Shown: in pieces, positions 54,401 to 59,962 of the stretch
Numbering within the stretch: position 1 is the first letter of the stretch
How the letters are laid out: each line of letters begins with the position of its first letter
DNA from: Macrotis lagotis
Lineage: Eukaryota; Chordata; Mammalia; Peramelemorphia; Peramelidae
Direction of reading: 5' to 3'
NCBI RefSeq assembly: GCF_037893015.1
Contig: NC_133658.1
Coordinates: 287,003,719-287,067,718, forward strand
DNA: 64,000 nt
The notes under the pieces: model-generated
Database searches by the model: none
What the model was told of the DNA's origin: nothing
What the model saw: the letters and a program-made list of their open reading frames with translations, nothing else
Translations under genes and position numbers: made by a program

Positions 54401-56463
54401 GAGGAAGAAATAGCCTCAGAGAGTGATCATATCAAGTAGCTACTTAGTGACACAGCTGGTATGACAACTCCAGACTCCGATTCAAATCCTACCACTTACT
54501 GATTAAATGAGAGTATTGCTTCCATGAAGTAATCCATGTCCTTCTTCCTTCTCTTCCCAACAGTACAAAAGAGACCTACTCCTTTGGATGCTACGTTATA
54601 CGTTTTTTCTGGGGGCACTGTGATTTTATATCCCTAAAAGTCACTCATCTGAATTATTATTTGAGCAAGTAATCATGCCATACTGCCATTGTTAGATTTC
54701 ATTTATTCTTTTTATTTATTGTTTCTTTGCTCATGCAATTGTTGTTGTTGTTGTTCAGTTGTTTTTCAGTCATGCCCAACTCTCCATGATCCCATTTGGG
54801 GTTTTCTTGGCAAAGATATTGGAGTAGTTTCCCATTTCCTTCTCCAGCTCATTTTACAGATGAGGAAACTGAGGCAAACAGGGTTAAGTGACTTGCTCAG
54901 GGTCAAACAGCTCATGTCTGGGACTGAATTTGAACTCAATTAGAATCTAATTAGTAACCCTATTTGTATTATTATTAATAATAATAACTTAGTTTTTTTA
55001 TAGTGCTTTCAGATTTACAGGGTAATTTATATACATTAACATACTTGAGCCTCCCAATAACCTTTATCCATAAAGGTTGATTTTTCAGATCATTTTATAT
55101 ATCATCCTGAGTCATTTTACAAATAGACAAAATCAGAACTGTTCAATGATTTCTTTGTGGCTACATACCTGCTAAATGTGTGAGACAAGGATCTGAGCCT
55201 TTTCTTCCCAGAATCACCAAATGTGAGATTTAGAAGGACTCTCAGAAACTCTTGAGTCTAGTCCAAACCTACCCCATAAAGAATCCCCTGTACAAAATAC
55301 CTCCAATAAAGGGGTCTGCCAGGTAAGGGAAGGGGACTCACTAGTTTCTGAGGCTCCTTCCTCATTCCACTTTTTAGACAGGTCTAAGTGCCAGAAGGTT
55401 TTCTCAATGTCACATCTCAATTCTCTTCTTCGTAATTTTCATGCATTGCTTCTGATTCTGTCCTCTGGAACCGGACCAAGAGCTCTAAGCCCTTAAGCAT
55501 TCAAGTTGAATGCTCTGTCCTGCGCTAATTTTCATCTCTATTCTGTATCATATTGAATGATGATTCTTTGACATTTGGACACAAACATTATATTGTGAAC
55601 TCCATGAGGGCAGGTACCAGTGTTTTCCGTGGTGCCTGGCCCAGTGGTAGCTCCTTTAAAAGTATTTTATGATATTCATATGGAAATAATACTTTTCTCT
55701 AATTTGGGGGGGGGAACTTATTGCCCTTAGGTATGTGGTCTTCCTGAAGCTGTTTCTTGAAACTGCAGAGAAGTATTTCATGGTGGGATACAAAGTGAAT
55801 TACTACGTGTTCACTGACAAGCCAGCTGATGTTCCAAAAATTTCCCTTCAAGAAGGAAGGAAGGTCATTACACTGGTGGTCCAGAACTATGCCCGATGGC
55901 AAGATATCTCCATGCACCGAATGGAAATGATTAGCAATTTTTCTCATCAGTACTTTTTCCAGGAGGTAGACTACCTCATATGTATGGATGTAGATATGAA
56001 GTTTAGTGATCACCTTGGGGTAGAGATCCTTTCCAGCTTGTTTGGAACTCTTCATCCTGGCTTCTATGGAGCTCAACCAAAAACCTTTTCATATGAAAAC
56101 CGGCCTCAGTCCCAAGCCTACATCCCCAGGGGCAAGGGTGATTTTTACTATGCTGGGGGCTTTTTTGGGGGCAAAGTACAACAAGTTTATGAAATGACCA
56201 AGGCTTGTCATGAAGCTATGTTGATAGACAAGAGTAATAATATTGAGGCAGTATGGCATGACGAGAGTCACTTAAACAAATATCTATTTCTTCACAAACC
56301 CACCAAGGTCCTTTCCCCCGAATATCTGTGGGATGAGAACCTACTAGGGCGGCCAGCCTTCCTCAGGAAACTGAGATATGTGGCCGTGCCAAAGAATCAT
56401 GCTCAGATTAGGAACAAAAGAGAGTCCTCTTCTTATGAAGGAGTTGTTGAGGGAATATTTTAA
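18243..56463 (+). CDS. ABO: ABO-like glycosyltransferase family 6 gene (seven exons, three of them alternative copies)
   Basis: Predicted type II Golgi glycosyltransferase that would add GalNAc or Gal in alpha-1,3 linkage to a glycan acceptor (GT-A fold, retaining, Mn-dependent). Spliced from 18243-18267, 26592-26664, one or more of 32228-32281 / 37288-37341 / 46933-46983, 50638-50772 and 55731-56463; every junction has AG/GT borders and matching phase. With one stem exon the product is 339 residues (human ABO 354): cytoplasmic 1-17, membrane anchor 18-32, stem 33-55, catalytic domain 56-339. The DVD metal site is at 182-184 and the catalytic glutamate of HDESHLN at 274. Human ABO specificity positions 235, 266 and 268 correspond to Gly206, Ala237 and Gly239, which favours GalNAc (A-type) by analogy. 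Assignment to ABO rather than GBGT1 rests on by-eye similarity; a tree could change the name. Confidence 0.85.
20175..20203. repeat. Poly(A) run of 29 bases
   Basis: Uninterrupted A run; no retroposed body was recognised directly upstream. Confidence 0.9.
21806..22215 (+). mobile_element. 5'-truncated half-LINE (HAL1-like) 3' end
   Basis: About 400 bp ending in A-rich sequence. Its tail ('gatttctctctcatcacacc', 'ggatcaaggtacaacatgg', then a G-rich run and 'attgtaaaactc') is the reverse complement counterpart of the 3' end of the half-LINE at 60499-63279, so both belong to one family. Confidence 0.65.
22915..23890 (-). mobile_element. L1 fragment, 3' end plus 5' UTR, centre deleted
   Basis: The left 230 bp resemble an L1 3' UTR (polypyrimidine on plus strand) and the right part ends in 'gtagccatcttggtcagag', the form of an L1 5' end in this window. 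No ORF2 lies between. Boundaries approximate. Confidence 0.5.
23942..24110 (+). mobile_element. tRNA-derived marsupial SINE
   Basis: Clean copy starting 'ggggcggccaggtggcgcagtg' region and ending in an A-rich tail; the CpGs are better kept than in most copies here, suggesting a younger insertion. Confidence 0.9.
24222..24380 (+). mobile_element. tRNA-derived marsupial SINE
   Basis: Second copy in the same orientation 110 bp after the first, with an A-rich tail at 24355-24380. Confidence 0.9.
24790..25815 (-). mobile_element. L1 5' UTR / ORF1 start fragment, with an inserted plus-strand L1 3' piece
   Basis: Minus-strand L1 ORF1 beginning and 5' UTR, ending near 25815 at 'ccattatcttggctctgc'. 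Between about 25445 and 25640 a plus-strand piece of L1 3' sequence ('aaatcaaagcaactatgagattttac') interrupts it. Confidence 0.6.
25840..26290 (-). mobile_element. L1 3' UTR fragment
   Basis: Sequence such as 'ccaacttggtttctaattgtttgcc' and 'ctttgatttgtaattctctta' parallels the 3' end of the L1 at 9640-10100. No reading frame. Confidence 0.65.
26592..26664 (+). CDS. ABO: ABO-like exon 2: cytoplasmic tail and membrane anchor
   Basis: The 73-nt exon lies between a polypyrimidine acceptor (ttttttgcag) and the donor gtaaag. It completes Glu9 and encodes residues 10-32: SLSNNSKR, then the hydrophobic segment [15 protein letters not shown], ending with two bases of the next codon. The basic KR before the anchor fits a type II (N-in) Golgi topology. 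Human ABO exon 2 has 70 nt and the same role and phase. Confidence 0.85.
27183..27297. repeat. (ACT)n microsatellite, about 115 bp
   Basis: Nearly perfect ACT triplets with a few ATT interruptions, ending in AAT triplets that lead into a MIR-type SINE. Confidence 0.95.
27294..27460 (+). mobile_element. MIR-type SINE (ancient)
   Basis: Core pattern 'gctgacatttatggagtacttt', 'ttgatcctaacaattg' and 'aaggaaactgaggctaag'. Confidence 0.7.
28650..28815 (+). mobile_element. MIR-type SINE (ancient)
   Basis: Contains 'agcactttacatacattat' and 'taaggaaactgaagttcag', diverged MIR hallmarks. Confidence 0.7.
29515..29765 (+). mobile_element. MIR-type SINE (ancient)
   Basis: Begins 'atggtgtggtggaaagag', has 'agtcaggagagctgagttc' and 'gcctcagtttccttaactg', ends with 'aagtgattagtatagggcc'. 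Confidence 0.7.
29939..29971. repeat. (GT)n microsatellite
   Basis: GTGTGT run of about 30 bases. Confidence 0.9.
30250..30473 (+). mobile_element. Possible solo LTR
   Basis: The piece begins TG and ends CA. It has a TATA-like 'gatatttaagc' (about 30356), a polyadenylation signal 'ttaataaacgg' about 25 bp later and a CT-rich tail, the order expected of U3-R-U5. No target duplication was found, so the borders and identity are uncertain. Confidence 0.4.
30917..31070 (+). mobile_element. tRNA-derived marsupial SINE
   Basis: Full body 'ggtggctaggtggtgtagtg' to 'gcaagccacttaaccccatt' with a short A-rich tail; 'attaatgagaaaatg' occurs on both sides (30903 and 31070), a likely target duplication. 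Confidence 0.9.
31485..31562. repeat. (TTC)n / (TCC)n repeat
   Basis: Pyrimidine triplet run next to the A-tail side of a minus-strand SINE. Confidence 0.9.
31585..31726 (-). mobile_element. tRNA-derived marsupial SINE
   Basis: Minus-strand copy; on the plus strand it starts with a T run and ends 'gcaccacctagccacc'. Confidence 0.9.
32079..32165. repeat. (TTCC)n-rich pyrimidine tract before stem exon a
   Basis: Imperfect TTCC/TTCCTCCC repeat ending about 60 bp before the acceptor of stem exon a. Confidence 0.85.
32228..32281 (+). CDS. ABO: ABO-like stem exon, copy a (54 nt)
   Basis: Acceptor ttttacag and donor gtgagt border a 54-nt exon. In the frame set by the membrane exon it encodes [19 protein letters not shown], where the first and last residues are shared with the neighbouring exons. 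It joins directly to the [13 protein letters not shown] start of the next conserved exon. The PQPK motif also occurs in the stem of human ABO just before the exon corresponding to 50638-50772. Equal phase at both ends makes it skippable. Confidence 0.8.
32370..32545 (+). mobile_element. tRNA-derived marsupial SINE in unit A only
   Basis: Inserted in the RTE fragment of unit A: 'agattctaaag' occurs on both sides (32361 and 32545), a target duplication. Units B and C lack it at this place. Confidence 0.9.
32546..33045 (+). pseudogene. RTE-like reverse transcriptase C-terminus, unit A
   Basis: Translation in one frame gives [17 protein letters not shown] followed by [10 protein letters not shown] and [17 protein letters not shown] text. 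This pattern is the C-terminal tail of RTE-type non-LTR reverse transcriptases that are widespread in vertebrates. Only this tail is present. The open frame at 32474-32971 starts inside a SINE and is not a gene. The fragment follows stem exon a by about 280 bp and was duplicated with it. Confidence 0.6.
34000..34190. mobile_element. Core-SINE (MIR/MAR type), unit A
   Basis: Contains 'gtcaaactctttttgacccc' and 'tttctttctccaactcattttacag', a pattern repeated at 38865-39080, 48495-48690 and 54735-54950. The first three are copies made by the segmental duplication. Confidence 0.7.
34516..34562. repeat. (TA)n microsatellite, unit A
   Basis: TATATA run; the matching place in unit B (39413-39455) has a different length, and unit C diverges just before it. 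Confidence 0.9.
36500..36660 (+). mobile_element. tRNA-derived marsupial SINE in unit B
   Basis: Body 'ggggcgtctagatgtctcagtg' to 'aagccacttaaccccattta' followed by a long A-rich tail (36640-36710). The matching place in unit C (about 46440) lacks it. Confidence 0.9.
37045..37210. repeat. (TTCC)n/(CTCC)n tract, 165 bp, before stem exon b
   Basis: Long nearly pure TTCC run with a CTCC centre, ending about 75 bp before the acceptor of stem exon b. The apparent 223-residue reading frame on the minus strand here is just the repeat read as EGRKEGRK. Confidence 0.95.
37288..37341 (+). CDS. ABO: ABO-like stem exon, copy b (54 nt)
   Basis: Same borders and phase as copy a. It encodes [19 protein letters not shown]. 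The change from GHNTP to GNNTS creates two overlapping N-glycosylation sequons (N-N-T and N-T-S) that copies a and c lack. The frame stays open in every combination with the other copies. Confidence 0.75.
37420..37662 (+). pseudogene. RTE-like reverse transcriptase tail, unit B (cut short by SINEs)
   Basis: Same text as in unit A up to 'agaagtgattgtacag', then interrupted by two SINEs; the later part seen in units A and C is missing, so a deletion accompanied or followed the insertions. Confidence 0.55.
37665..37815 (+). mobile_element. tRNA-derived marsupial SINE in unit B
   Basis: Body 'ggggcggctaggtggagcag' onward; directly followed by a second SINE. Confidence 0.9.
37824..37980 (+). mobile_element. 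tRNA-derived marsupial SINE in unit B
   Basis: Second of the tandem SINE pair; tail at 37963-37980. The bases 'attgtacag' occur before the first and after the second. Confidence 0.9.
38776..38837. repeat. 31-bp tandem duplication private to unit B
   Basis: The segment starting 'tgtaaccatttataaactac' occurs twice in direct succession; units A and C have it once. Confidence 0.85.
39413..39455. repeat. (AT)n microsatellite, unit B
   Basis: Counterpart of 34516-34562 in unit A. Confidence 0.9.
40391..40396. repeat. Proviral target-site duplication (aaagtt), left
   Basis: aaagtt here and at 45428-45433 flank the LTRs; the empty site in unit A reads 'aggaaagttctcac' with one copy. Confidence 0.95.
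40397..40729 (-). repeat. 3' LTR, 333 bp
   Basis: Begins TG and ends CA on both strands (TGCCGG...CAACA on plus). In proviral sense it has a TATA-like GGGATAAAAGG (about 40597-40606 on the plus strand) and AATAAA (complement of 40548-40553). A second AATAAA lies near its 3' end. Inside edge borders the polypurine tract. Confidence 0.95.
40730..40742 (-). other. Polypurine tract
   Basis: In proviral sense the 13 bases agaaagggggaga touch the 3' LTR; this is the usual plus-strand DNA primer. Confidence 0.85.
40842..40946 (-). promoter_or_regulatory. Constitutive RNA transport element (CTE-like), complete copy
   Basis: In proviral sense the order is AAGACGGGCAA (40946-40936), ACCTAAGACAGG (40918-40907), GACGGGCAAGG (40883-40873) and ACCTAAGACAGG (40853-40842). 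This pair of half-sites, each a GACGGGYAA strand facing an ACCTAAGACAGG strand, is the internal-loop pattern of the type D retrovirus CTE that binds the mRNA exporter NXF1/TAP. Position between env and the 3' LTR also fits. It would let unspliced proviral RNA leave the nucleus. Folding was not computed. Confidence 0.8.
41031..41106 (-). promoter_or_regulatory. CTE-like element, collapsed second copy
   Basis: In proviral sense AAGACGGGCAA (41106-41096), then a fused ACCTAAGACGGGCAAGG (41078-41062), then ACCTAAGACAGG (41042-41031). One strand of each half-site has merged, so probably only one NXF1 loop can form. Confidence 0.7.
41135..41498 (-). pseudogene. Env remnant: membrane anchor and cytoplasmic tail (tentative)
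   Basis: A 52-codon open stretch from 41293 to 41135 has a hydrophobic segment ([13 protein letters not shown]) followed by basic residues (RLARRQRG) and a short tail, as at the end of a retroviral transmembrane subunit. An in-frame stop lies directly before it (41296-41294). Upstream, another frame (41498-41235, 87 codons, starting MGNTPS) matches nothing I know but lies where env would begin. No surface subunit, fusion peptide or disulfide motif is seen. Confidence 0.4.
41596..41868 (-). pseudogene. Integrase C-terminal DNA-binding domain fragment
   Basis: The frame from 41868 contains [16 protein letters not shown] and [10 protein letters not shown], the SH3-like barrel seen at the end of betaretroviral integrases. 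The zinc and catalytic DDE domains are absent. It is in a different frame from the RT fragment just upstream, so a large deletion joins the two around 41880-41940. Confidence 0.7.
41901..42448 (-). pseudogene. Pol: reverse transcriptase N-terminal part only
   Basis: Entered by a -1 shift at 42455-42449. Fingers and palm start are clear: [39 protein letters not shown] and [17 protein letters not shown]. The text departs from RT just before the YMDD catalytic box, and a stop follows at 41901. The catalytic centre is therefore incomplete and there is no RNase H. Confidence 0.85.
42449..42455 (-). promoter_or_regulatory. Pro-pol -1 ribosomal frameshift site (GGGAAAT)
   Basis: In proviral sense the pro frame reads CGG GGA AAT TAA. 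The heptamer G GGA AAT is in the exact X XXY YYZ phase and the -1 frame continues into RT (ATGAGCTTTTCC...). The stop directly after the heptamer is a common arrangement. Confidence 0.85.
43066..44973 (-). CDS. gag: Gag polyprotein, intact ORF, with N-terminal hydrophobic extension
   Basis: An uninterrupted 635-codon ORF about 120 bp after the 5' LTR. Residues 1-63 include a 23-residue hydrophobic stretch (21-43: [22 protein letters not shown]). A second start at Met64 (44784) gives MGGRNS, a myristoylation-type matrix N-terminus. Matrix follows to about 160, a low-complexity acidic/proline region to about 310, then capsid with a major homology-like segment near 490-505. Two CCHC knuckles ([14 protein letters not shown] at 568-581, [14 protein letters not shown] at 593-606) form nucleocapsid. 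The last residues overlap pro. Gag assembles the particle and packages RNA. Which start is used is not decidable from sequence. Confidence 0.9.
   Translation of the reverse strand: MPEGHIPIVLTMLSFSPLSPSALITLLAVLACLIVPCFLLLFCRTGTFQFCHLLGLQPRLVDSMGGRNSIPAFEPEEKEAVAGQLYKLCAKHGRKLPIKTCRAFVENIWNICPWVQHSGIQPDKWKVVGQQMASYNDTCPGKLTPKDFTVYKIVDAALHPQKVTLAGTISTQVGSSLAGSDSESSEEEGRPLPPLYPWEELRRNNGGTRGPQGEDSGPEVSERRKGGVQTVLRGGRKRSVSRWDREAADEEGGVRADWTAATPQAWRASQETEAKNPPCSLSALQRSPQGLRPSGLLATSASIAIEKGEEVDWDDWGLYPVFTDPLTGARDYRPVPFKMLKELKEAVTKYGPNSPYVKRLMQNLFATHPWTPADFDEIAAACLDASLYLAFKAQARREASKLAKSRGYTPLDLAIDLLCGTGAYTDPAVQARYGQFELETVKETHVAAWDKIGAMKGGRATQKLVGLKQRADQTPLSFVNEVKETVTRIMGDTPGSDLLMRQLIKEGLRPKGIAAISSLPPDASLEEIVDKLLDMPSEDSIQALVTAMENREDSLLTALHGMQVRPTCFGCGKPGHLKAQCRQRPPSTSVPTCYSCGKPGHIARFCRSKGKSGKGKGRGPAAGPPPCSKTAAPLL
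43132..43138 (-). promoter_or_regulatory. Gag-pro -1 ribosomal frameshift site (GGGAAAA)
   Basis: In proviral sense gag reads TCG GGA AAA GGG; the heptamer G GGA AAA is in the correct phase and the -1 frame is open into pro. It lies 20 residues before the gag stop, followed by GC-rich sequence (43120-43085) able to form the required downstream structure, which I did not fold. Confidence 0.85.
45075..45092 (-). other. Primer binding site for tRNA-Phe
   Basis: The plus-strand 18 bases tcccgggtttcggcacca equal the 3' end of mammalian tRNA-Phe including CCA, two bases from the 5' LTR. IAP elements are known to use the same tRNA. Confidence 0.9.
45095..45427 (-). repeat. 5' LTR, 333 bp
   Basis: Same length and, by reading, the same sequence as the 3' LTR. 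In proviral sense it drives transcription toward lower coordinates, opposite to the host gene. Confidence 0.95.
45428..45433. repeat. Proviral target-site duplication (aaagtt), right
   Basis: Partner of 40391-40396. Confidence 0.95.
46785..46865. repeat. (TTCC)n tract before stem exon c
   Basis: TTCC repeat ending about 65 bp before the acceptor, much shorter than the tract in unit B. Confidence 0.9.
46933..46983 (+). CDS. ABO: ABO-like stem exon, copy c (51 nt)
   Basis: Acceptor cttttacag and donor gtgagt are kept. It is one codon shorter than copies a and b and encodes [18 protein letters not shown]. Phase is the same at both ends. It is the stem exon nearest to the next conserved exon. 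Confidence 0.75.
47055..47565 (+). pseudogene. RTE-like reverse transcriptase tail, unit C
   Basis: The least interrupted of the three tails; open from 47173 to 47481 with [31 protein letters not shown] and [13 protein letters not shown]. It ends near the 'gatttgtcttaaac' phrase shared with unit A. Confidence 0.6.
48187..48232. repeat. (TTG)n-like repeat
   Basis: TTG/TTTTTG repeat; units A and B have TTA triplets at the same place. Confidence 0.85.
48380..49770 (-). mobile_element. L1 ORF2 3' portion
   Basis: Minus-strand L1 sequence from the RT/C-terminal region, for example 'ccatgagcaattgacattttcc' (49672) and 'gtttgatgactgccactttag' (49443), which parallel the L1 at 240-560. A core-SINE lies in it at about 48495-48690. 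Frames are broken. Confidence 0.7.
49771..50637 (+). other. Intron sequence before the 135-nt exon; MIR-type piece near 50190-50330
   Basis: Mostly unclassified. The part 50190-50330 ('tttggaatcaggaagatctg', 'ccaattactggctgtgtcac') resembles a MIR. No coding signal. Confidence 0.5.
50638..50772 (+). CDS. ABO: ABO-like conserved exon (start of catalytic domain, 135 nt)
   Basis: Acceptor tttcttag and donor gtaagt. The 135 nt are exactly the length of human ABO exon 6. It encodes [20 protein letters not shown] through [19 protein letters not shown], residues 52-95 with shared codons at both ends. The sequence NIT at 84-86 is an N-glycosylation sequon in the same place as the one known in human ABO. 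The IGLTVFAI segment begins the GT-A Rossmann-like fold. Confidence 0.95.
51283..51310. repeat. Poly(T) run of 28 bases
   Basis: Probably the tail of a minus-strand retroposon, but its body was not recognised. Confidence 0.9.
54735..54950 (+). mobile_element. Core-SINE (MIR/MAR type)
   Basis: Good match to the 'catgcccaactctccatgatccc', 'ttctccagctcattttacag' and 'gaggcaaacagggttaagtg' pattern; better preserved than the copies in units A-C. Confidence 0.75.
54955..55215 (+). mobile_element. MIR-type SINE (ancient)
   Basis: Starts with AAT triplets, then 'agtgctttcagatttacagg', 'cttgagcctcccaataacc' and an end region. Confidence 0.65.
55731..56463 (+). CDS. ABO: ABO-like last exon: GT6 catalytic domain
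   Basis: Acceptor ttgcccttag; the first base completes Lys96, then [20 protein letters not shown] follows. Key features: [13 protein letters not shown], the metal-binding DVD at 182-184 (55987-55995), HPGFY with Gly206, [12 protein letters not shown] with Ala237-Gly-Gly239 (56152-56160), and [10 protein letters not shown] with the catalytic-type Glu274 (56263-56265). [13 protein letters not shown] closes the fold. All active-site elements are present and the frame is intact. The C-terminus runs about 15 residues beyond where human ABO ends (after RNKRE) to TAA at 56461. Human ABO exon 7 is the direct counterpart. Confidence 0.97.
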
Positions 56464-58660
56464 AGTTAGTAAAGCCAGAACCTTCCTTATTTCTTTGACC
56501 AAAAGTCAATTATAACTTAACATTAGCTGAAACTAATTCAAAATCGGTTCTCTTTCTTTTTTAGAGTGATAAACTCTAAAGAATAAGGAGTCAGGAACAC
56601 CTGAGTTCAAGTCTTGCTTTCAACATTTACTTGGGCATTTACTTGGGCAAATCATATGTCCTCTCTAAGCCTCAGTTTCCTCCCTGATACAATGAAGATA
56701 ATGATAGCATCTGCCTCCTAGAATTGTGAGGATTAAAATATATACATATCTATCTATATAATATATGAAAATACACACATACTAACACATGTATATATAT
56801 TATATATAAGCACTTGATATACAATATAATTATATGTATAAAGGAACCATATATGTCTATATGTCAACATACATATATAAATACATATATAGTGCTTTAC
56901 AAACCATGAAGTGCTATATAAATGCTGGATATTATTATCATTATTTTATTAATCAATAAGCATTCTTGAAGCACCTACTCTGTGCCAGGCCCTCAGCCTG
57001 TATACAGCCATACAAAGATAGAAATGAAATAGTCCCTGCCTTCAAAAAAGTTGTATTCTACTGAAGGATGCAATATGTATAAATAGGAGCATATACAAAA
57101 TAGATATGACATAATGTGCAGGTGGGGCGCATCTAGTGGATATAAATAAGAGTTATGTTTATAAAAGAAAGGTGTATGGAAACACTATATAAATTATTTT
57201 TTAAAATAGGAGTTCTGCCAAATTCCTTTTATGATACCAATGTGGTGCTGATACCTAAATCAGAAGAGCCAAAACAAAGAAAATTATAGACCAATCTCCC
57301 TAAGGAACACTGATGTAAAAATTTTAAATAAAATTTTAACAAAGAAAAGGGAATGGAATTGTGACACATTCCTTTATTTTTTTCACAATGATGAAGAGGT
57401 AAGGCACATTTTAAAGATTTGAATAGTTCATTTGTATCCATTGAGTGTGTTGAAACTTTGAGGCCAATTAAAAAGAAATTATTATCCACTTGATAGTTGA
57501 GGAAACTGAGGCTGAGAGAATGAAATTACTTGTCTGGGTATAACCAGTGAGATGATAAGAGAAGCAGGCCTCTCCCTCAGTTCTTGTCTTCCTTCCCCTC
57601 CTCTTCAGTGATGGTAGTGGTGGTGTATTTCCTTCTCTAATGACCCTTCTAATAGATGACATTATATCATTAACTGGCATGATCTTTGATAGCTCCAATG
57701 AATAGTTCTGGGGCACATCATTTTTAAGTGGATTACTTTCCTCCTGTCAAAGTCAAGTCATATATATATAATGTATATATGTATATACAATATAGTGAAA
57801 ATCTTTCGAAGTAAGAATGTGCCAGTTTTCCAGAAGGCAAGATGATAATTTGATACTTTATGCCACTTGGTCACAGACAACTTAGTATCTTGGCAAGTCC
57901 CTCAGAACATATTTCCTGAGCATCAGAGAGCAATATTCTTAATAGGTATTAGGAATTTAGATATTATATACATTTGCTTTTATTTCTGAAGACTTTCATA
58001 TGAACATATTAACCAATAAATAAATAAGCCAGTTATTTATCATATACATTACATTGACATCTACTACGTGCCAAGTATTGTGTGCTAGATTCTGAGAACA
58101 TGAAGCCTAAAAGACCTTCCCTGAAGGAACTCACATACTACTGGAGGAGACAATAGGTAACTATATAGAGAAATATGAAATAAAGACAAATTTGATACAA
58201 GGTGATACAAGAAAGGGTAGGAGCAGCAATGGGCATCAAGAAAGGTTGATGCTTTGATATAAGGAGACTTTAATGAGGTAATACTCAAAAATAAAATAAG
58301 GGTGAAAAATAAGATTGCACTAGAAGAAGAAGGAATGGGGAGGGATAAATTATTTCACATAAAAGAGGCATGAAAGAGCTATTATAATGGAAGGGAAAAT
58401 TGAGAGGGGGTAGAAGGCAAAGCTTAAACCTTACTCTCCTCAGAACTGACTCAAATAGGAAATAATATACACACTCAGTTGGACACAGAAATCTATCTTA
58501 CCCTATAAGAAAGTAAAAGGGGATGGAGTTAATAGAAAGTGATGGGGAGACTGATAGAAGGGAGGATAGACTGGAGGAGGTGATGATCAGAAATAAAATA
58601 CTTGTGAGTAGGGACAGGGTGGGGATAAGAGAGGGATAAATAAAGGAAAAATAACAAGGA
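56464..58660. other. 3' flank of the ABO-like gene; MIR-type and AT-repeat sequence
   Basis: The 3' UTR presumably begins at 56464, but I cannot fix the polyadenylation site; AATAAA motifs occur only well downstream (about 57328 and 58017). MIR-type remains lie at about 56575-56730 and 56885-56990, TA-rich repeats at 56740-56890, and a short L1 ORF2 piece at 57215-57345. No other gene is seen. Confidence 0.5.
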
Positions 58661-59352
58661 AGAAAATACACAGCTATAATAATGTATAGTTATAACTATA
58701 AATGTGAATGGGATGAGCTCACCCATAAAACAAGTAGCATAATGGATTAAAAATTAGAATACTACAATATGTCGTTTGCAAAAAACATGTGAAGCCCAGA
58801 GACGCTGAGGAAAGATAAAGGAATGGATCAAAGTCTATTATACTTCAGCTAAAGCAAAGAAAACATAGATAGCAATCATGATCTCAGACAAAGCAAAAGA
58901 AAAAAATAGATCTAATTGAAAGAGACAAGGAAGGGAACCATAGCTTGCTGGAAGGTACCATAGATATTGAAGTAATATCAACGCTAAACATATATGCACC
59001 AAATGGCATAGAATCATAAGTTTTTGAAGGAAAATTTAAATGTTACAGAACAATAAAACTATACTATTGAGGGGATCTCAATTTTCCTCCCACAGAAGCA
59101 GATAAATCTAATGAAAAAATAAGCAAGAAATTGGGAGGTAAATAAAATTCTGGAAAAGCTAGATATGCTAAATCTCTGGAGAAAATTGAATGGGAAAACA
59201 AAGGAATATACCTTTTTCTTAGTAGTACATGATACTTATATAAAAACTGATGATGTATTAGCACAGAGTTCTCACAATCAAATAGCAGAAATAACCAATG
59301 CATCCTTTTTAGATTATAATGCAATAAAAATTACATTCAATAATAGATAATG

Positions 59353-59510
59353 AGGGGGCAGCTAGGTGGTGCAGTGGATAGAGCACCTGCCTTGGAGTCA
59401 GGAGTAACTGAGTTCAAATCTGGCCTAAGACACTTAATAATTACCTAGCTGTGTAGCCTTGGGCAAGCCACTTAACCTCATTTGCCTTTCTAAAACTAAA
59501 ATAATAATAA
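59353..59510 (+). mobile_element. tRNA-derived marsupial SINE
   Basis: Full copy starting 'gggggcagctaggtggtgc', ending in an AAT-rich tail. Confidence 0.9.
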
Positions 59511-59624
59511 TAACAATGAAAATGACTAAAATTAATTGAAAACTACATCATCTAATCCTAAAAGATAAGTGGGTCATAGAACAAATCATAGAAATAATAT
59601 ATAATTTTATTTAAGAAACAATAG

Positions 59625-59755
59625 GGGTGCCTTAGAGTCAGGAGTACCTGGGTTCAAATCCAGCCTCAGACACTTAATAATTACCTAGCCGTGTGGCCTT
59701 GGGCAAGCCACTTAACCCCATTGCCTTGAAAAAAAAATCTAAAAACAACAAAAAA
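59625..59755 (+). mobile_element. tRNA-derived marsupial SINE, 5' end missing
   Basis: Starts within the body ('ggtgccttagagtcaggag') and has an A-rich tail; 'aagaaacaat' flanks it on both sides. Confidence 0.85.
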
Positions 59756-59762
59756 GAAACAA

Positions 59763-59915
59763 TGGGCATGGCTAGGTGTTGCAGTGGATAGAGCACTGGC
59801 CCTGGAGTCAGGAGTACCTGAGTTCAAATCTGGCCTCAGACACTTAATAAGCAACTGTGTGACCTTGGGCAAGCCACGTAACCCCATTTGCCTTGCAAAA
59901 ACCTAAAAAAAAAAG
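59763..59915 (+). mobile_element. tRNA-derived marsupial SINE
   Basis: Third copy in the same orientation; 'agaaacaatg' occurs before and after it. Confidence 0.9.
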
Positions 59916-59962
59916 AAACAATGAAATATAATATGCCTAAAGCAGTACTTTGGGGAAATTGT

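Larger units (their letters stand above)
50773..55730 (+). other. Last intron: SINEs, poly(T), no exon
   Basis: Contains a 28-base poly(T) (51283-51310), a possible LTR-like stretch (51490-51720), MIR-type SINEs (52235-52450, 54735-54950, 54955-55215) and otherwise unclassified sequence. The open frames found here are short and unsupported. Confidence 0.6.

Noticed and set aside
57215..57345. Possible exon or gene after the ABO-like stop
   Set aside because: It is a short L1 ORF2 fragment ('ataccaatgtggtgctgata') with no open frame.
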